Positions 20,864 to 31,245 of a stretch of DNA of 64,000 nt are shown piece by piece. The stretch is taken from positions 11,163,462 to 11,227,461 of the forward strand of contig CM025854.1 in NCBI GenBank assembly GCA_003952965.2, written 5' to 3'. The stretch's first letter is position 1; each line of letters opens with the position of its first letter. The notes below the pieces were generated by a model. The model ran no database searches, had not been told where the DNA came from, and saw nothing but the letters and a program-made list of their open reading frames with translations. A program made the position numbers and the translations under genes. Origin of the DNA: Morella rubra (taxonomy: Eukaryota > Streptophyta > Magnoliopsida > Fagales > Myricaceae).

Positions 20864-22263
20864 TCGCTTTGGCTTCTTCTTGATAAAAGGGGGAGTTGTA
20901 GGTTGGGAGATGGGGATGGATCTTTTGAAGGTTAGGGCATGGATCTTTTGATTCGTTATGCTTTTTTTTTTTTTTTTTGATACTTTCTGTTGTTGTTGGT
21001 TATTTTGAGAACTTATGTTGATTTAGTTGATGTTTTATTGTTTTACTTTTGATAGATGTTTTTATTTTGAACAATATGATGCTTAATTTCAGTTTTGATA
21101 ATTGTTAGTTTCTATGTCTGTAAACTTTAGCTAATGCCTGTGTTTATAAGCTTAAAGGTTTACTTGAAGTTAGCATTATGATTGTACTAATTTTTTTATC
21201 ATCGTTATGAAGTTTCTATAAGTTGTGCTAGCCTAACGTCCTAACAATACTGTTCTGTTGATAGCCAGATCAATACTTTAGAGGAAAATAGACATTTCAA
21301 ATGCCTTAAGATTGGCTTGTAGGGTGCTGGCCTAATAGTTAGGAGGATGTTTTTATATGCTCGACGAATCAAATGTGAGTTATATGAGCGTGAAATTGAT
21401 GCTCTTATTATAGGCAAGTTCCATGCTAACCACGCATATGAATGTAGAGTCAGAACTGTGCTAACCACCTTACGAGACCTGCCCTACGGGGCAGTTCTAG
21501 GCCGGCGGGGTAGATTTTTTGGTGGTTTAAGCTTTTTTAAATGCCATAGGATTTACATTGTCTAAAATTTCAGATGTGTAACATTAAATACAGTACGATT
21601 TATTGTTGTATATATCTCTCTTTTAATTATATTATGTAATTTTGGGTATAGAATTGTAAAGAATCTTGATTGATACAACCCAATATAAATTGAGGCGTTA
21701 GGAAGAAAAATAAATTTAATATAATAATCAACAAGTGTTAGTAAAGTTATTTGAATATTATTCTTCTGACTGCAACAAATATAAAATACGTACCCATATT
21801 TGAATAAAAATTTGCTGTTTCGTATCATATTCAATAGTCGGGAGACTGCAGCTACAATAATACTCGCAAAATCAAATTGTATTCCAATTCAAAATGTATT
21901 GACATATAAAATATATAGTAAGAAGAAAAATATATCATGCTAATTATACATTGTTGCTTTAAGTTTAGCTTCCCAATATGATAAGAAAGTAACGAATTAA
22001 AATTTTTAATTTTTTTTTTCCAATTAAGGCTCATGTTTAATGCTTTGATTAGTCATTAGGTCCATATTCATCGCAAAATTCTAACGGATTCATGACTCGA
22101 AAAACAATACAAATTTAATGGCGAATATGACTGTCAGAAAATGATAAGTAGGTCAACGAAATTAATGCTCTTTATTTTTGTTAATTAAGGACCACTATCT
22201 ATTGATGTAAACTTTAAATGCACTATTAATGACCTAAAAAAATATTAATTCCCAAATAATTAT
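20864..22263. other. Intergenic stretch between WAK-like gene and NPF pseudogene
   Basis: The first ~300 bases are T-rich and may hold the 3' untranslated region, though no canonical AATAAA was noticed close to the stop. Bases 21470-21515 form a GC-rich island (CCTGCCCTACGGGGCAG, with a hairpin CTGCCC...GGGCAG). The rest is AT-rich with no recognisable gene. Confidence 0.5.
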
Positions 22264-22524
22264 GGTCATGAGACCTCGGCTTCCTACCCCCTATAAGCCG
22301 TTCTTGCCTCGAGGCTCGAAGCCCAGCCTCTCGTTGGTCAGAAGCCAATGCTGAAGAGGAGTGGAGTGTACAAGTTGGGTTAAATCTCAGAAGGCAGTGT
22401 TTAAAAGTTGACTCTGGAATTGAAATAGTATGAGTCACTGTGAGTGGCCTCATTTATTTCAGTCTATGGCCCTCGAGTTTTTCCAAGGGCTGGAATCTGG
22501 ATCATATTCTTCCTTTTCGGTCAT
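22264..22524 (+). repeat. Direct repeat left of the NPF pseudogene
   Basis: Matches 25381-25627 at roughly 80-85%. Shared text in order includes CTACCCC, AAGCCG, TTGCCTCGAG, CCCAGCCTCTC, GGGTTAAATCTCAGAAGGCA, TTTAAAAGTTGACTCT, GGCCTCATTTATTTCAG and GGATCATATTC..CCTTTTCGGTCAT. The two units bracket the transporter pseudogene. Confidence 0.85.
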
Positions 22525-22566
22525 CCTTATTTGCGGCTAAATTATAACGTTGGACCCTCTTGGCAG

Positions 22567-24240
22567 GGAATGTCACTGCTGACATTGGCAGTTTCACTTC
22601 CGAGCCTAAGGCCGCCTCGCTGCTTAGAACCCAATGCGGAAAATTGCAAGAAGGCCTCCACATTACAGCTTGCAGTGTTTTATGGTGCTCTGTATACCTT
22701 AGCTGTGGGAACAGGAGGAACCAAGCCCAATATCTCGACAATCGGTGCAGACCAATTTGACGACTTCGACCCCAAGGAGAAGGCCCATAAGTTGTCTTTC
22801 TTCAATTGGTGGATGTTCAGCATCTTCACTGGGATACTCTTTGCCAGTACAGTTCTGTGTACATACAAGATAATGTTGGATGGTCCTTAGGATATGGGCT
22901 CCCGACTCTCGGGCTTGCAGTAGCTATAATGATCTTCTTGGCTGGCACACCCTTATATAGGCACAAAGTGCCCGCAGGGAGTCCTTTTCACGAGGATGGT
23001 CAGGGTCATAGTGGCTGCTATAAGGAAATGGAAGGTGCCTCTTCCTAATGATCCTAAAGACCTCTACGAGCTTGACTTGGAAGAGTACGCAAACAAAGGG
23101 AAGGTCAGAATTGATTCCACGCCGTCCTTGAGGTATGTGCTTCTTAGTTGAATATTTACTTGTATCCAGCAACAAAGTTTGAAATCTTTTAGTTTGGGCC
23201 CCTAAAATTTGGTTTTGAAGCGTAGAGCGTTGAGAAATTGCTCTTGAGGAACTTTTCAAGACACCTATAAAAACTTTAATATTTAGAGCTTCGCTCGCTG
23301 GGGATCTGGGTGGAAATTCATCAGTCTAATGTTGCGCGGTTTCAGGTTTCTCAACAAAGCGTCTGTGAAATGTGGCTCAACCAATCCGTGGAGACTCTGC
23401 TTAGTTACAGAAGTAGAGGAGACTAAACAAATGTTAAGAATGCTCCCAATCTTGGTTGCCACTTTTGTGCCGAGCACAATGGTCGCTCAGATCAATACTC
23501 TTTTCGTCAAGCAGGGTATGACCCTTGACAGACGCATTGGAAGCTTCGAAATTCCCACGGCAAGTTTAGGTGCATTTGTTACCTTACCCACGCTTGTCAC
23601 TCTCGTGCTTTATGATCGGGGTTTCGTGAAGATTATGCGAAGGTGGACTAAAAACCCCAGGGGTATCACTCTCCTTCAGAGAATGGGCATTGGTATTGTT
23701 ATCCACATTATAATTATGACAGTCGCATCCCTAATCGAGAGCTACCGGCTTCGTGTGGCCAAGAAACATGGGTTGGTTGAAAATGGAGGACAAGTTCCCT
23801 TAACCTTATTTATTTTGCTCCCTCAAGTCGTGCTTATGGGAATGGCTGATGCAACTTTAGATGTTGCGAAGATTGATTTCTTCTATGACCAGGCACCAGA
23901 AAGCATGAAGAGTTTGGGGGCTTCCTATCACACGACTACTTTCGGGGTTGGGAACTTCCTGAGTAGTATCCTTCTTTCAACAGTTTCTCACGTCACCAAG
24001 GAGCACGGTCACCATGGATGGATTCTAAACAACCTGAATGCTTCTCATCTTGATTATTACTACGCATTTTTTGTGATACTAAACTTCCTCAACCTCATTT
24101 TCTTCTTGGTTGTGGTTAAGTTCTACGTGTATAAGGCTGAAATTTTGGATTCAATAAAAGTGCTTACGGAAGAATTGAAGGGGACGACAGTCAAGGCCGT
24201 CTCTAACCAGGAAGAGTCAAGGACAGAGGGGACTCTGTGA
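22567..24240 (+). pseudogene. NRT1/PTR-family (NPF5-like) transporter pseudogene
   Basis: Two exons remain: 22567-23132 and 23346-24240, with an AG acceptor before 22567 and a GTATGT donor after 23132. The peptide matches the proton-coupled NPF family, which moves nitrate, peptides and hormones across membranes. Recognisable parts are GMSLLTLAVSLPSL, YTLAVGTGGTKPNISTIGADQFDDFDPKEK, LSFFNWWMFSIF, NPRGITLLQRMGIG, FFYDQAPESMKSLG and GVGNFLSSILLSTV. The N-terminal ~100 residues, including the ExxER proton-coupling motif and first helices, are missing. In the first exon a one-base loss near 22857 (after TVL) and a one-base gain near 22987 (SPF/TRM) throw 130 bases out of frame. The last exon is intact to its stop. 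About 490 of roughly 590 residues are recoverable by similarity. Subfamily 5 is my best guess. Confidence 0.85.
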
Positions 24241-24251
24241 CGGAGAAGAAT

Positions 24252-24486
24252 ATAGCTATGTTTGGTTTGGTTTTGAAAATATTTTTTGTAATTTATGTTT
24301 TTTGGAGGTAGTGTAGATTCTCTTGGGATTGGTGAAAAGTTTGTTAAAAGTTATTGGATTTTGTAAAAAATTTGTTAAAAGTTGTTAGAATTTGTAAAAA
24401 GTTATTGAAATTTGTAAAAGTATTGGATGATGAAAAAGTGATTATGAAAATTTTTTAAAAACATTTTGAGATCAAAACATAGCCTA
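24252..24486. mobile_element. MITE in the 3' flank of the NPF pseudogene
   Basis: A 235-bp AT-rich segment beginning GCTATGTTTGGTTTGG and ending TTTTGATCTC...AAACATAGC on the complement. The ends pair as GCTATGTTT(G/T)G, beside TATA-type flanking bases. The interior repeats AAAATTTGTTAAAAGTT motifs. It starts only about 12 bases after the NPF stop codon. Confidence 0.55.
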
Positions 24487-25380
24487 TATAAGTTGCCCAG
24501 AGGTCAAGGTTGATAGTAACTTTCTCACGCTTCTCCTAAAACGATTTGTTTGGGGACGGGCCTTCCATAGAGCTCCGGTCATGTAGCTTCGGCCTTTGGC
24601 TTTGTGTTATTCTTAGTTTAAGGTAGTGATCTCCGATTATGTTAACGGCCTGATCAGTCTCAAGAATGCTTGCTGTTTCTTACTTGTCATGGGAAAAAGG
24701 AGGTTATAGGGTGTGCGAATGGCCACGATTGTTTGTGTAGAACTTTCCGTACTCCATACCTTTTACCATGCATAATATATTGATGAGATATAAATGGTGA
24801 ACTTGATAGGCTAATTTTCAAGAATCATATATCTTACAATTTTTTTGTTTGAATTAAATAGTGTTATTTAAAAAGAGATAGACACAATAACATGTGAGTC
24901 TTATCTAATTTAATATTGTTTATTTGAAATTTCAAGTAATTTGAACTATATAATATTTAATGTTTGCTGTGTCTATTTCTTTTGAATTGCATCATACAAT
25001 TCAAATAAAAAATTATAAAGAATCATAATCTAATTTTGATAGGATCATTAGCACATGTGTTTGGGCTCTCCTTCAAGCAAACCTTTACGCGGTTTAACTT
25101 CAAACCAATGTAGCTAAATAAAGGAAAACATTCTAATTTCCTTTTCTCAAAATTCAAGGATATCTCTAGCAATTAGTTGTCGTGACTCATCAACTAACGA
25201 ATGACACAATCTACCTCAAAGAAAATTAACGTTATATAAAACGAGAGAAATGTAATTAGGCATGAAAATGGTTTCCTTAATTATTTATGATTTGGATGCG
25301 GGTGGTCCAAGGGTGTATAAAACAAGAGGAAAAGATAGGGGGAAGATCATAACTACAACATTTCGTGGACTTTTGCATGA
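24487..25380. other. Intergenic stretch, no gene seen
   Basis: Mixed composition at 24540-24680, AT-rich beyond. A short open frame at 25262-25489 runs into the right-hand direct repeat and is not recognisable. Confidence 0.45.
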
Positions 25381-25627
25381 TCATAATCGCCAAGGCTGCC
25401 TACCCCGTAAGCCGCTATTGCCTCGAGCCCAGCCTCTCATGGGTCAGAAGCTGATGCTGAATAAGAGTGGGATGTCCAAGCTGGGTTAAATCTCAGAAGG
25501 CACAGGGTGTTTAAAAGTTGACTCTAGAATTGAAATGGTATGACTGGCCTCATTTATTTCAGCCTATGGGCCTTGAGTTAAGCTGGGTTTTTCCAAGTGT
25601 TGGATCATATTCGGCCTTTTCGGTCAT
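25381..25627 (+). repeat. Direct repeat right of the NPF pseudogene
   Basis: Partner of 22264-22524. It ends at the same TTTTCGGTCAT landmark, but the sequence after it (AAACATAGGCCC) is unrelated to the NPF intron/exon that follows the left unit. Confidence 0.85.
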
Positions 25628-26825
25628 AAACATAGGCCCATCCAACATTAAGGAAACAGGCAAATGAAAAAAAGACCATAAAATTTGTTTCCGCGGTGAC
25701 ATGGTGGGCTCCACTTTTGCTGTGACCGCTGACAAATTTTAAGTTTGTCAGACTCATGGTATATTGTAAACTATACACAATGTCTCCTTTTGAATTCAAC
25801 TATGGCCAGTTTCTCCCATTGGAAACAGGCCGTCAAAGTACTCTCCTCTTCAAAATGAAAAGTCCGATAGACCTTAAAATCACTGAAAGTCTGGCATAAA
25901 TATTGTCCAAATGCAAACCTCATTAGGTTGAAACCAAGAGTGAGTTTGAATATTTGACAACGTTCGACAATAATGGATTGGCATGGGTATCCTTACTGTG
26001 ACACGTGTTTGGTCATATAAGTGACCTTCTCAAATATATAATAATGGGTGCAAAAAAATATTCATTTCAACTGCTATGCGGAGATAATTTGTGAATCTTA
26101 TACCATATAGTTTTCTTAATAATCTAATAACGTTGAGAACCACAAAATCCTTTGTCAAATTACTAAAACATTCGAACGACCTGTCAGCATAAGAATGAAC
26201 TCCTTGATAAGGTTTCATCATCAAGCTCCATAAAAAATGGAGCAATGTCTTTCCAATATGGCACTGCAATTCACAACCCAAAGATGTGTACAATTCACAA
26301 TATGTACAGACCCAACTTGCAATAAATTTGACACAGATTTGTCCTAGGTATTTGATTTCAGAACATTGTAAAGAATTTCAGTTCACCTGCCTTAAGCATT
26401 GGAAACTCATTCACATCTTGGGTGGGTAGTCCTTCGTGAAATTACACTAAAATGATTACTTGAAATAGCTCTTGCCTTTTTCAAAATGAGGAACCGAAAT
26501 CATTTCCACGGTATACCTTTGTACTTCAGCAGTGTATTTCATATAACCAACATTATAAGTACCCAACATCCTTGAATTATACCCTGTTGCCTCATTGGAC
26601 CACTAACATTAACTTTTGAAACTAATGACCATGGGATTTAACCAACACGAAATATTATACATATAGCCAGTTGGGTTACAAACTATTAAGTTCACTAAAT
26701 AGTTAGAGCAACACATACAACTCACATTGACTAGACAAGTAAACGGAGTCTCATTGAAATAACACAATAACAAACAAATGAACTACCATAACAGGATGAC
26801 AATGTCAAGTCTCCAAAGAGTAACT
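25628..26825. other. Stretch 3' of the Myb/SANT-like pseudogene
   Basis: No coding similarity recognised. It contains one more CACGTG (near 26002). A minus-strand open frame at 26030-26293 could be a decayed exon but matches nothing I know. Confidence 0.4.
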
Positions 26826-29306
26826 CTAGAGCCGTTCCAACCAAAGTTTGCGAGACTCCTCCGTCAATGCCAATAATACCTCGCACCACCAGTGATGCTC
26901 AAACCTCTGCGCAGCTTTAAGAAATTTCTGCCCATAGGTTTAGGGAGTGCCATATCGCTTGTAGATTTCAATGCACTCCTGAACTGAAGGTAAGTGCTCA
27001 TTGGAGTTTCTTGGAGGTCGACTACTTCCCTCCCAGCTGGGTTATGAAGCTTCCATCTTAGAATTTATATGCTGGGCTCTAACTTTGCAGACCTCTGTCA
27101 TTGCCAAGAATGTCTCATTCATGATTACGGCCTGACTGGGCTTCTTTTTCGAACCCCTGCTTTGCTTCCTGCTGTGCTGCCCTGTTGCACCACTTCGAAT
27201 GCTCGAGTTGCTCACATGGGCACCCTCATTCGTTTGGCAGCCCTCCATTTCTTCACCTATCCCCACCCCAGCTGCGATGTCTATGTGGATTCTAGCTTCC
27301 ATCCGCTCTATCACAACATCCTCGTCATCTGTGTTACCTGGCGCTTCTGATGACCCGTGAGCTAGTGCTCCAGTAGCAGTGGACTCATTGAATACAAGCT
27401 CAAGCAAGTTGTAGTTCTCAAGACCTTTTTTCTAAAACGGCTTTGCTTTCGGGTGTTTCTAGAAGTAAACATGGCAGTGAAGTCATGAAAGTTATCATCT
27501 CAACAATTAGAACCATATGTCTACAAAAAGCTAATATGAACAGAAATATTGAAGTAGGTGACATAACTTCAAATTTGCCAACAATCCCTACCTTACCCCC
27601 TGCCAAACTCAAATAGGCCTACCAAAACTCTTGGAAATCTGGACTCAATTAAATAATTTCCTACGATATCGTTGTATTGCAACAATGATCAGGCACATAA
27701 CTGAATGTTGTCAAAACAATGCAAAATGTGTTATCATGCACAGATTAATTATTGATTATGATGGCAAAATCTACAGATTGACTAACCACAGAACCAAGAT
27801 GCTTTCCAACCAGTTCTGTCTTGCTAATCCCCCTTTCCTTCCTCATGCACCAGATTAATTATTTTTGCACCTCATGCAACTCAGTTTTTAACTAGTTATA
27901 TCTGAGGGCTAAATCAAACTTTCCTAAAATAGCGATGACCACTTACATCGAGGTGTTTATGCAACACCTCCTCACTCGCAGTCACTGTGTTCGTTTCTGG
28001 ATCCCAACCAAACTCGGTCGGATCTCTGAGGAGTGTGGAAAATTTCTGGTGCAGAGTACGGAGACATTGAATTTACCCTTCACTTGTTTCACTGAGTATG
28101 TGTGTTTGCCTGCGCAACAAGATCTAATGTAATCTTCTTCCAAGCATTCGCCCAATCTGTCCATTATTCATTTTCCTCTGGTCACTTGGTCAACTAACAA
28201 GTTGATAAGAATCCTTGTGTGTTGCTTAGGCCATGCACCCTTTAGGATGTGTCTTTTTTCTTCATCCATCTATAGCAGGAATATACATAATAGATTAGTC
28301 CAACATATTTCAACCTATTTACTTCCTTTACCAGGTATGTATGTGATGTGATAAATGAAAGAAAACAAGTAAAAAATCCTTTTAAAAATGACTTTCTGCT
28401 TATTCAATAATAGATACTTACACCATTATATCCATATATACTGTTATACTATCAATCGTTCATGGAAACACACAAAAATGGAAATAAATACAAATCTAAC
28501 TCAACATCTATAAGTTCTCTATCAATGAGTCTCCCTACCTGTCAATAAGCAATCCCACAATATTTGAATCTTGTCTTTGTACGCCCTTTTTCCACCCTTT
28601 GCTCTAGTTTCCTTAAGTTTAGCATTGTTACCTTTTTGTTCAGTTGACCAGCCACCATCATGTGTTAGTATATTTAACAATAAACACACATTTACTCTAG
28701 AACATATTTTTCAACAAATGGGCACAATTGAGAAGCAAGATACACACCAAATGTGATGCTGGACTAAACATTTATCACTTCAACAAGCATTTATTTACAA
28801 TGAATTGTTTACGAAACACTAAACGAAAATGACTTACATAGGGAATATAAATACATCTGAACAGATCATTAGAGTTAAATTGGCACACATAAACACTAAC
28901 TAACCTTATGCTTGCGTGAGTAATCTTTTATTCTGTCAACACGATGCCTCTGGTGGATGTGTACAAAAAATAAATAAACACAAATATGACCGCTTAGTAA
29001 AGATCGCAGCTCAAATATCACAACTACTCGTTACATGAATAAAATTGCCGAAGTTAGGAGTCCATCTACCTCGGCATCGAAGATGATATATGTTTTGGTG
29101 GCCAATGAACTTTTGGATTTTGTTTGCATCACAAAACATGGGACTAAGTCTATAGTGAGCTAATAATTTCGCATAAATGGAAAAGAAAATCAGCATGGGT
29201 CTATGGTTACCTTCTCCTCCTGTGTCACTGGTACGTCCGCCCCTTCCTCTACAGCCTTCTTGACAGCACAACGGGCAAGGGATGCAGATCTGGTAGCAGG
29301 AGCCAT
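26826..29306 (-). pseudogene. Myb/SANT-like DNA-binding domain gene (L10-interacting MYB-like / Harbinger ORF1-like), broken
   Basis: Three pieces on the minus strand with splice-like edges. 29306-29211 encodes MAPATRSASLARCAVKK...QEEK and is followed by GTAACC. 28269-27947 follows a TATAG and ends before GTAAGT. 27416-26826 is the last piece. The middle one carries a Myb/SANT-like (Myb_DNA-bind_3) domain: KGAWPKQHTRILINLLVDQVTRGK, a TGA, DRLGECLEEDYIRSCCAGKHTYSVKQVKGKF, then after a frameshift FGWDPETNTVTASEEVLHKHL. The last piece contains a basic SRKQSRGSKKKPSQA region and ends with ECIEIYKRYG ... FEHHWWCEVLLALTEESRKLWLERL. It is broken by two in-frame stops (after KMEAS and after YGTP). 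Such proteins are nuclear, either host factors or partners of PIF/Harbinger transposases. No transposase gene accompanies it here. Confidence 0.7.
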
Positions 29307-29877
29307 GGTGGATTTCGATTGCAAACCCGTCGATGGAGCTTGGGCACTCTGTGAGGGTGGATATTGTTCGAGCGTTGGTGGAGACAACAACCGAGTGGGG
29401 AAGTATAGGTTGTATAGGTGAGTTTCAATATGTGTGGGTGAGGTAGTGTTAATGACGACCGACTCACTGACCCAACATTGAATTAAAGCTCTATTCTCAT
29501 GTAGGGGATGAAGTCGACTGGTGAAAGAGCTTACTTTAGTTCCTGCACATTAATTTCAAACATGCATATTGGTGATACTTTTGCCACGTCAGCCTCAATG
29601 CTTTTAGACGTTGAATTCTTTATCAAAATGACATTGAGTTTTTTTCCATACGTCTGAACTGGTGTATCAATCATAGCCCACAAGACAGTGACTTGTTAAA
29701 GTATACATTAGTATTTTTTTTTAATAAAAAAAAAGTTATTTTTCCTTAGTAATTCCTTCAATCAATTTAAAACTTCATTGGTTAATGATTATGAATAAAC
29801 GAACTAAAATAAACAGCTCTGACTTTCTTGGGTTAAGTTATGGATTATGTCCATCTTATATGAATTATATCAAAATG
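29307..29877. other. Upstream side of the Myb/SANT-like pseudogene
   Basis: Presumed 5' flank of the minus-strand pseudogene. Bases 29307-29470 are GC-richer and 29470-29877 AT-rich. No other gene recognised. Confidence 0.4.
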
Positions 29878-30270
29878 TGCAGTCCTATTTTTGGGAGTAG
29901 GGCTTTATTGATTATTCAATTGTAAAAGATTAAAAAATAATATATTATTACGTTAGGATTCAGGAATATTTTGGGTATACGACTAAGCATTTAAGACAAA
30001 GTCTTTACCTCTTTAACTCGAGGATAGAATTAGAAGTATTATGGGCCACAACAAAAACGAATTAAAGTAAAACGAAAGGACCAATATATGAAGAGGAGAA
30101 TGATCCTACGATTGTGGTCATGGGTCAGATGCTTCATCACCTAATATAAGAAGACGCCAGATGACTCGTGATGGACTGCCACTGTTACGAATCTACTTTA
30201 CTTTCTATAGAAGTTGAAACGGATGGACGCCCAACTTCAACTTTTTTTTACACAAAGGGTTGTGGCGTTA
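29878..30270 (+). repeat. Breakpoint repeat, unit 1 (end of duplication copy 1)
   Basis: Bases 29878-30066 resemble 30305-30475, with shared text such as TCCTATTTTTGGGA.TAGGGC, GGAATATTTTGGGTATAC and ACTAAGCATTTAAGACAAA. The final TTTTTACACAAAGGGTTGTGG (ending at 30266) recurs as ACACGAAGGGTTGTGG at 30493-30508. The unit differs from its neighbour by about 170 extra bases (30066-30235). The 30-kb duplication ends exactly at its right edge. Confidence 0.8.
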
Positions 30271-30304
30271 AGTGACAGTGTACAGTCCTATTTCTATGAC
30301 AGGG

Positions 30305-30513
30305 TGCAATCCTATTTTTGGGACTAGGGCTTTATTGAGTATTCAATTTTAAAAGATTAAAAAGTAATATATTCTTACGTTAGGATTTAGGAATATTTTG
30401 GGTATACCACTAAGCATTTAAGACAAATTTTTTACCTCTTTAACTTGAGGCTATAATTATAAGCATTGTGGCCGTCAAAAGGAAACTATTTTTACACGAA
30501 GGGTTGTGGCCTT
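30305..30513 (+). repeat. Breakpoint repeat, unit 2 (after duplication copy 1)
   Basis: Second, shorter unit of the local repeat, followed by GCCCTATATATAA and a pyrimidine-rich leader-like tract (30590-30720). A further diverged relative lies at about 61790-61890, after copy 2. Confidence 0.8.
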
Positions 30514-30729
30514 ATGCCCTATATATAATTCGGCTGAATAACCTTAACCCTCTCCAGACGCCCTGCCCTCCCTTAATGCCTCTCTCTCTGCCTCTCTGTC
30601 CCTCTCTCCTCCACTGGAATGCCACCCAAATCTCTCTCTCTCTCTTCTTCTATGCTCTCTCTCTCTCTCCGGCCTTCTCTCTACATGTACTCTCTCTCAA
30701 TTCTCTCTCCAATGTTTGTTTTAGAATGA
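30514..30729. other. CT-rich tract before the gap
   Basis: CTCTCT-rich sequence running into the gap. A possible TATATAA at 30522-30528 precedes it, so it could be a promoter and 5' leader whose gene is cut off by the gap. Compare CCTCCCTTAATG at 30568-30579 with the same text at about 62104. Confidence 0.4.
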
Positions 30730-30827
30730 NNNNNNNNNNNNNNNNNNNNNNNNNNNNNNNNNNNNNNNNNNNNNNNNNNNNNNNNNNNNNNNNNNNNNNN
30801 NNNNNNNNNNNNNNNNNNNNNNNNNNN
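30730..30827. other. Assembly gap (98 N)
   Basis: Run of unknown bases between the two duplication copies. Its true length is not known from the sequence. Confidence 0.99.
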
Positions 30828-31042
30828 ATGGAAATATATCTTCCATGATCTTCCTGAATCAGGACGATATTCTCATATCAAGAAGATTGTGATTTGTGAT
30901 TTGTAATTATGCTGTTGATTCTGATTACTTTGTATAGCTCTCTCCCTCCTCCTATAAAAGGACGGGTCATTGTATAGGTTTAATATATCTCTGAATATAC
31001 AAAGCATTCTCCATTCTCTCTGTTCTTTCTACTATTTCAACA
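30828..31042 (+). mobile_element. LTR fragment, Copia-like, right end
   Basis: The stretch has the architecture of a plant Copia-type long terminal repeat: a TATAAAAGG box at about 30953, a T/C-rich transcribed part and a terminal TTTCAACA ending at 31042. Its left part is lost in the gap. No internal coding sequence and no primer-binding site follow, so it is a solo or truncated fossil. Age cannot be estimated. Confidence 0.45.
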
Positions 31043-31245
31043 CTAACCAACTCATAATTACACCTTAGCGACTCCAATCAACAAGTTGGGAAGTAGTACG
31101 GCCTTTTGATGCCAGTTTGCTTCGAGATCCGTATAACAGTTGGTAGGATTTATTAATTATAGCAACCAAAAAAAAAATAGCCAATAGGTTAGGTGCAGCT
31201 ATAGATCAGGAGACAAATTCAAGTTGTATACAATATATTCATAGA
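31043..31245. other. Spacer between LTR fragment and copy 2
   Basis: About 200 bases of unrecognised sequence immediately left of the second copy. Whether the same bases precede copy 1 cannot be seen. Confidence 0.6.

Larger units (their letters stand above)
1..30271 (+). repeat. Copy 1 of a ~30-kb direct segmental duplication
   Basis: The stretch recurs in the same orientation at 31246-61525. Landmark offsets are 31245 at the left edge, about 31249-31252 between 1 and 4 kb, 31251 up to 7 kb, and a constant 31254 from 7.4 kb to the end. Alignment is lost at 30271/61525. The left boundary of this copy lies outside the window. All genes, pseudogenes and transposons in this copy reappear in the second, including their lesions. 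Whether this is biology or an assembly duplication is not decidable from sequence alone. Confidence 0.97.

Noticed and set aside
22444-22890. NPF frame starting at 22444 as a true N-terminus
   Set aside because: No ATG at 22444. The first ~40 codons have no NPF similarity and end at a good splice acceptor (TTGGCAG). They are intron and flanking repeat read by chance.
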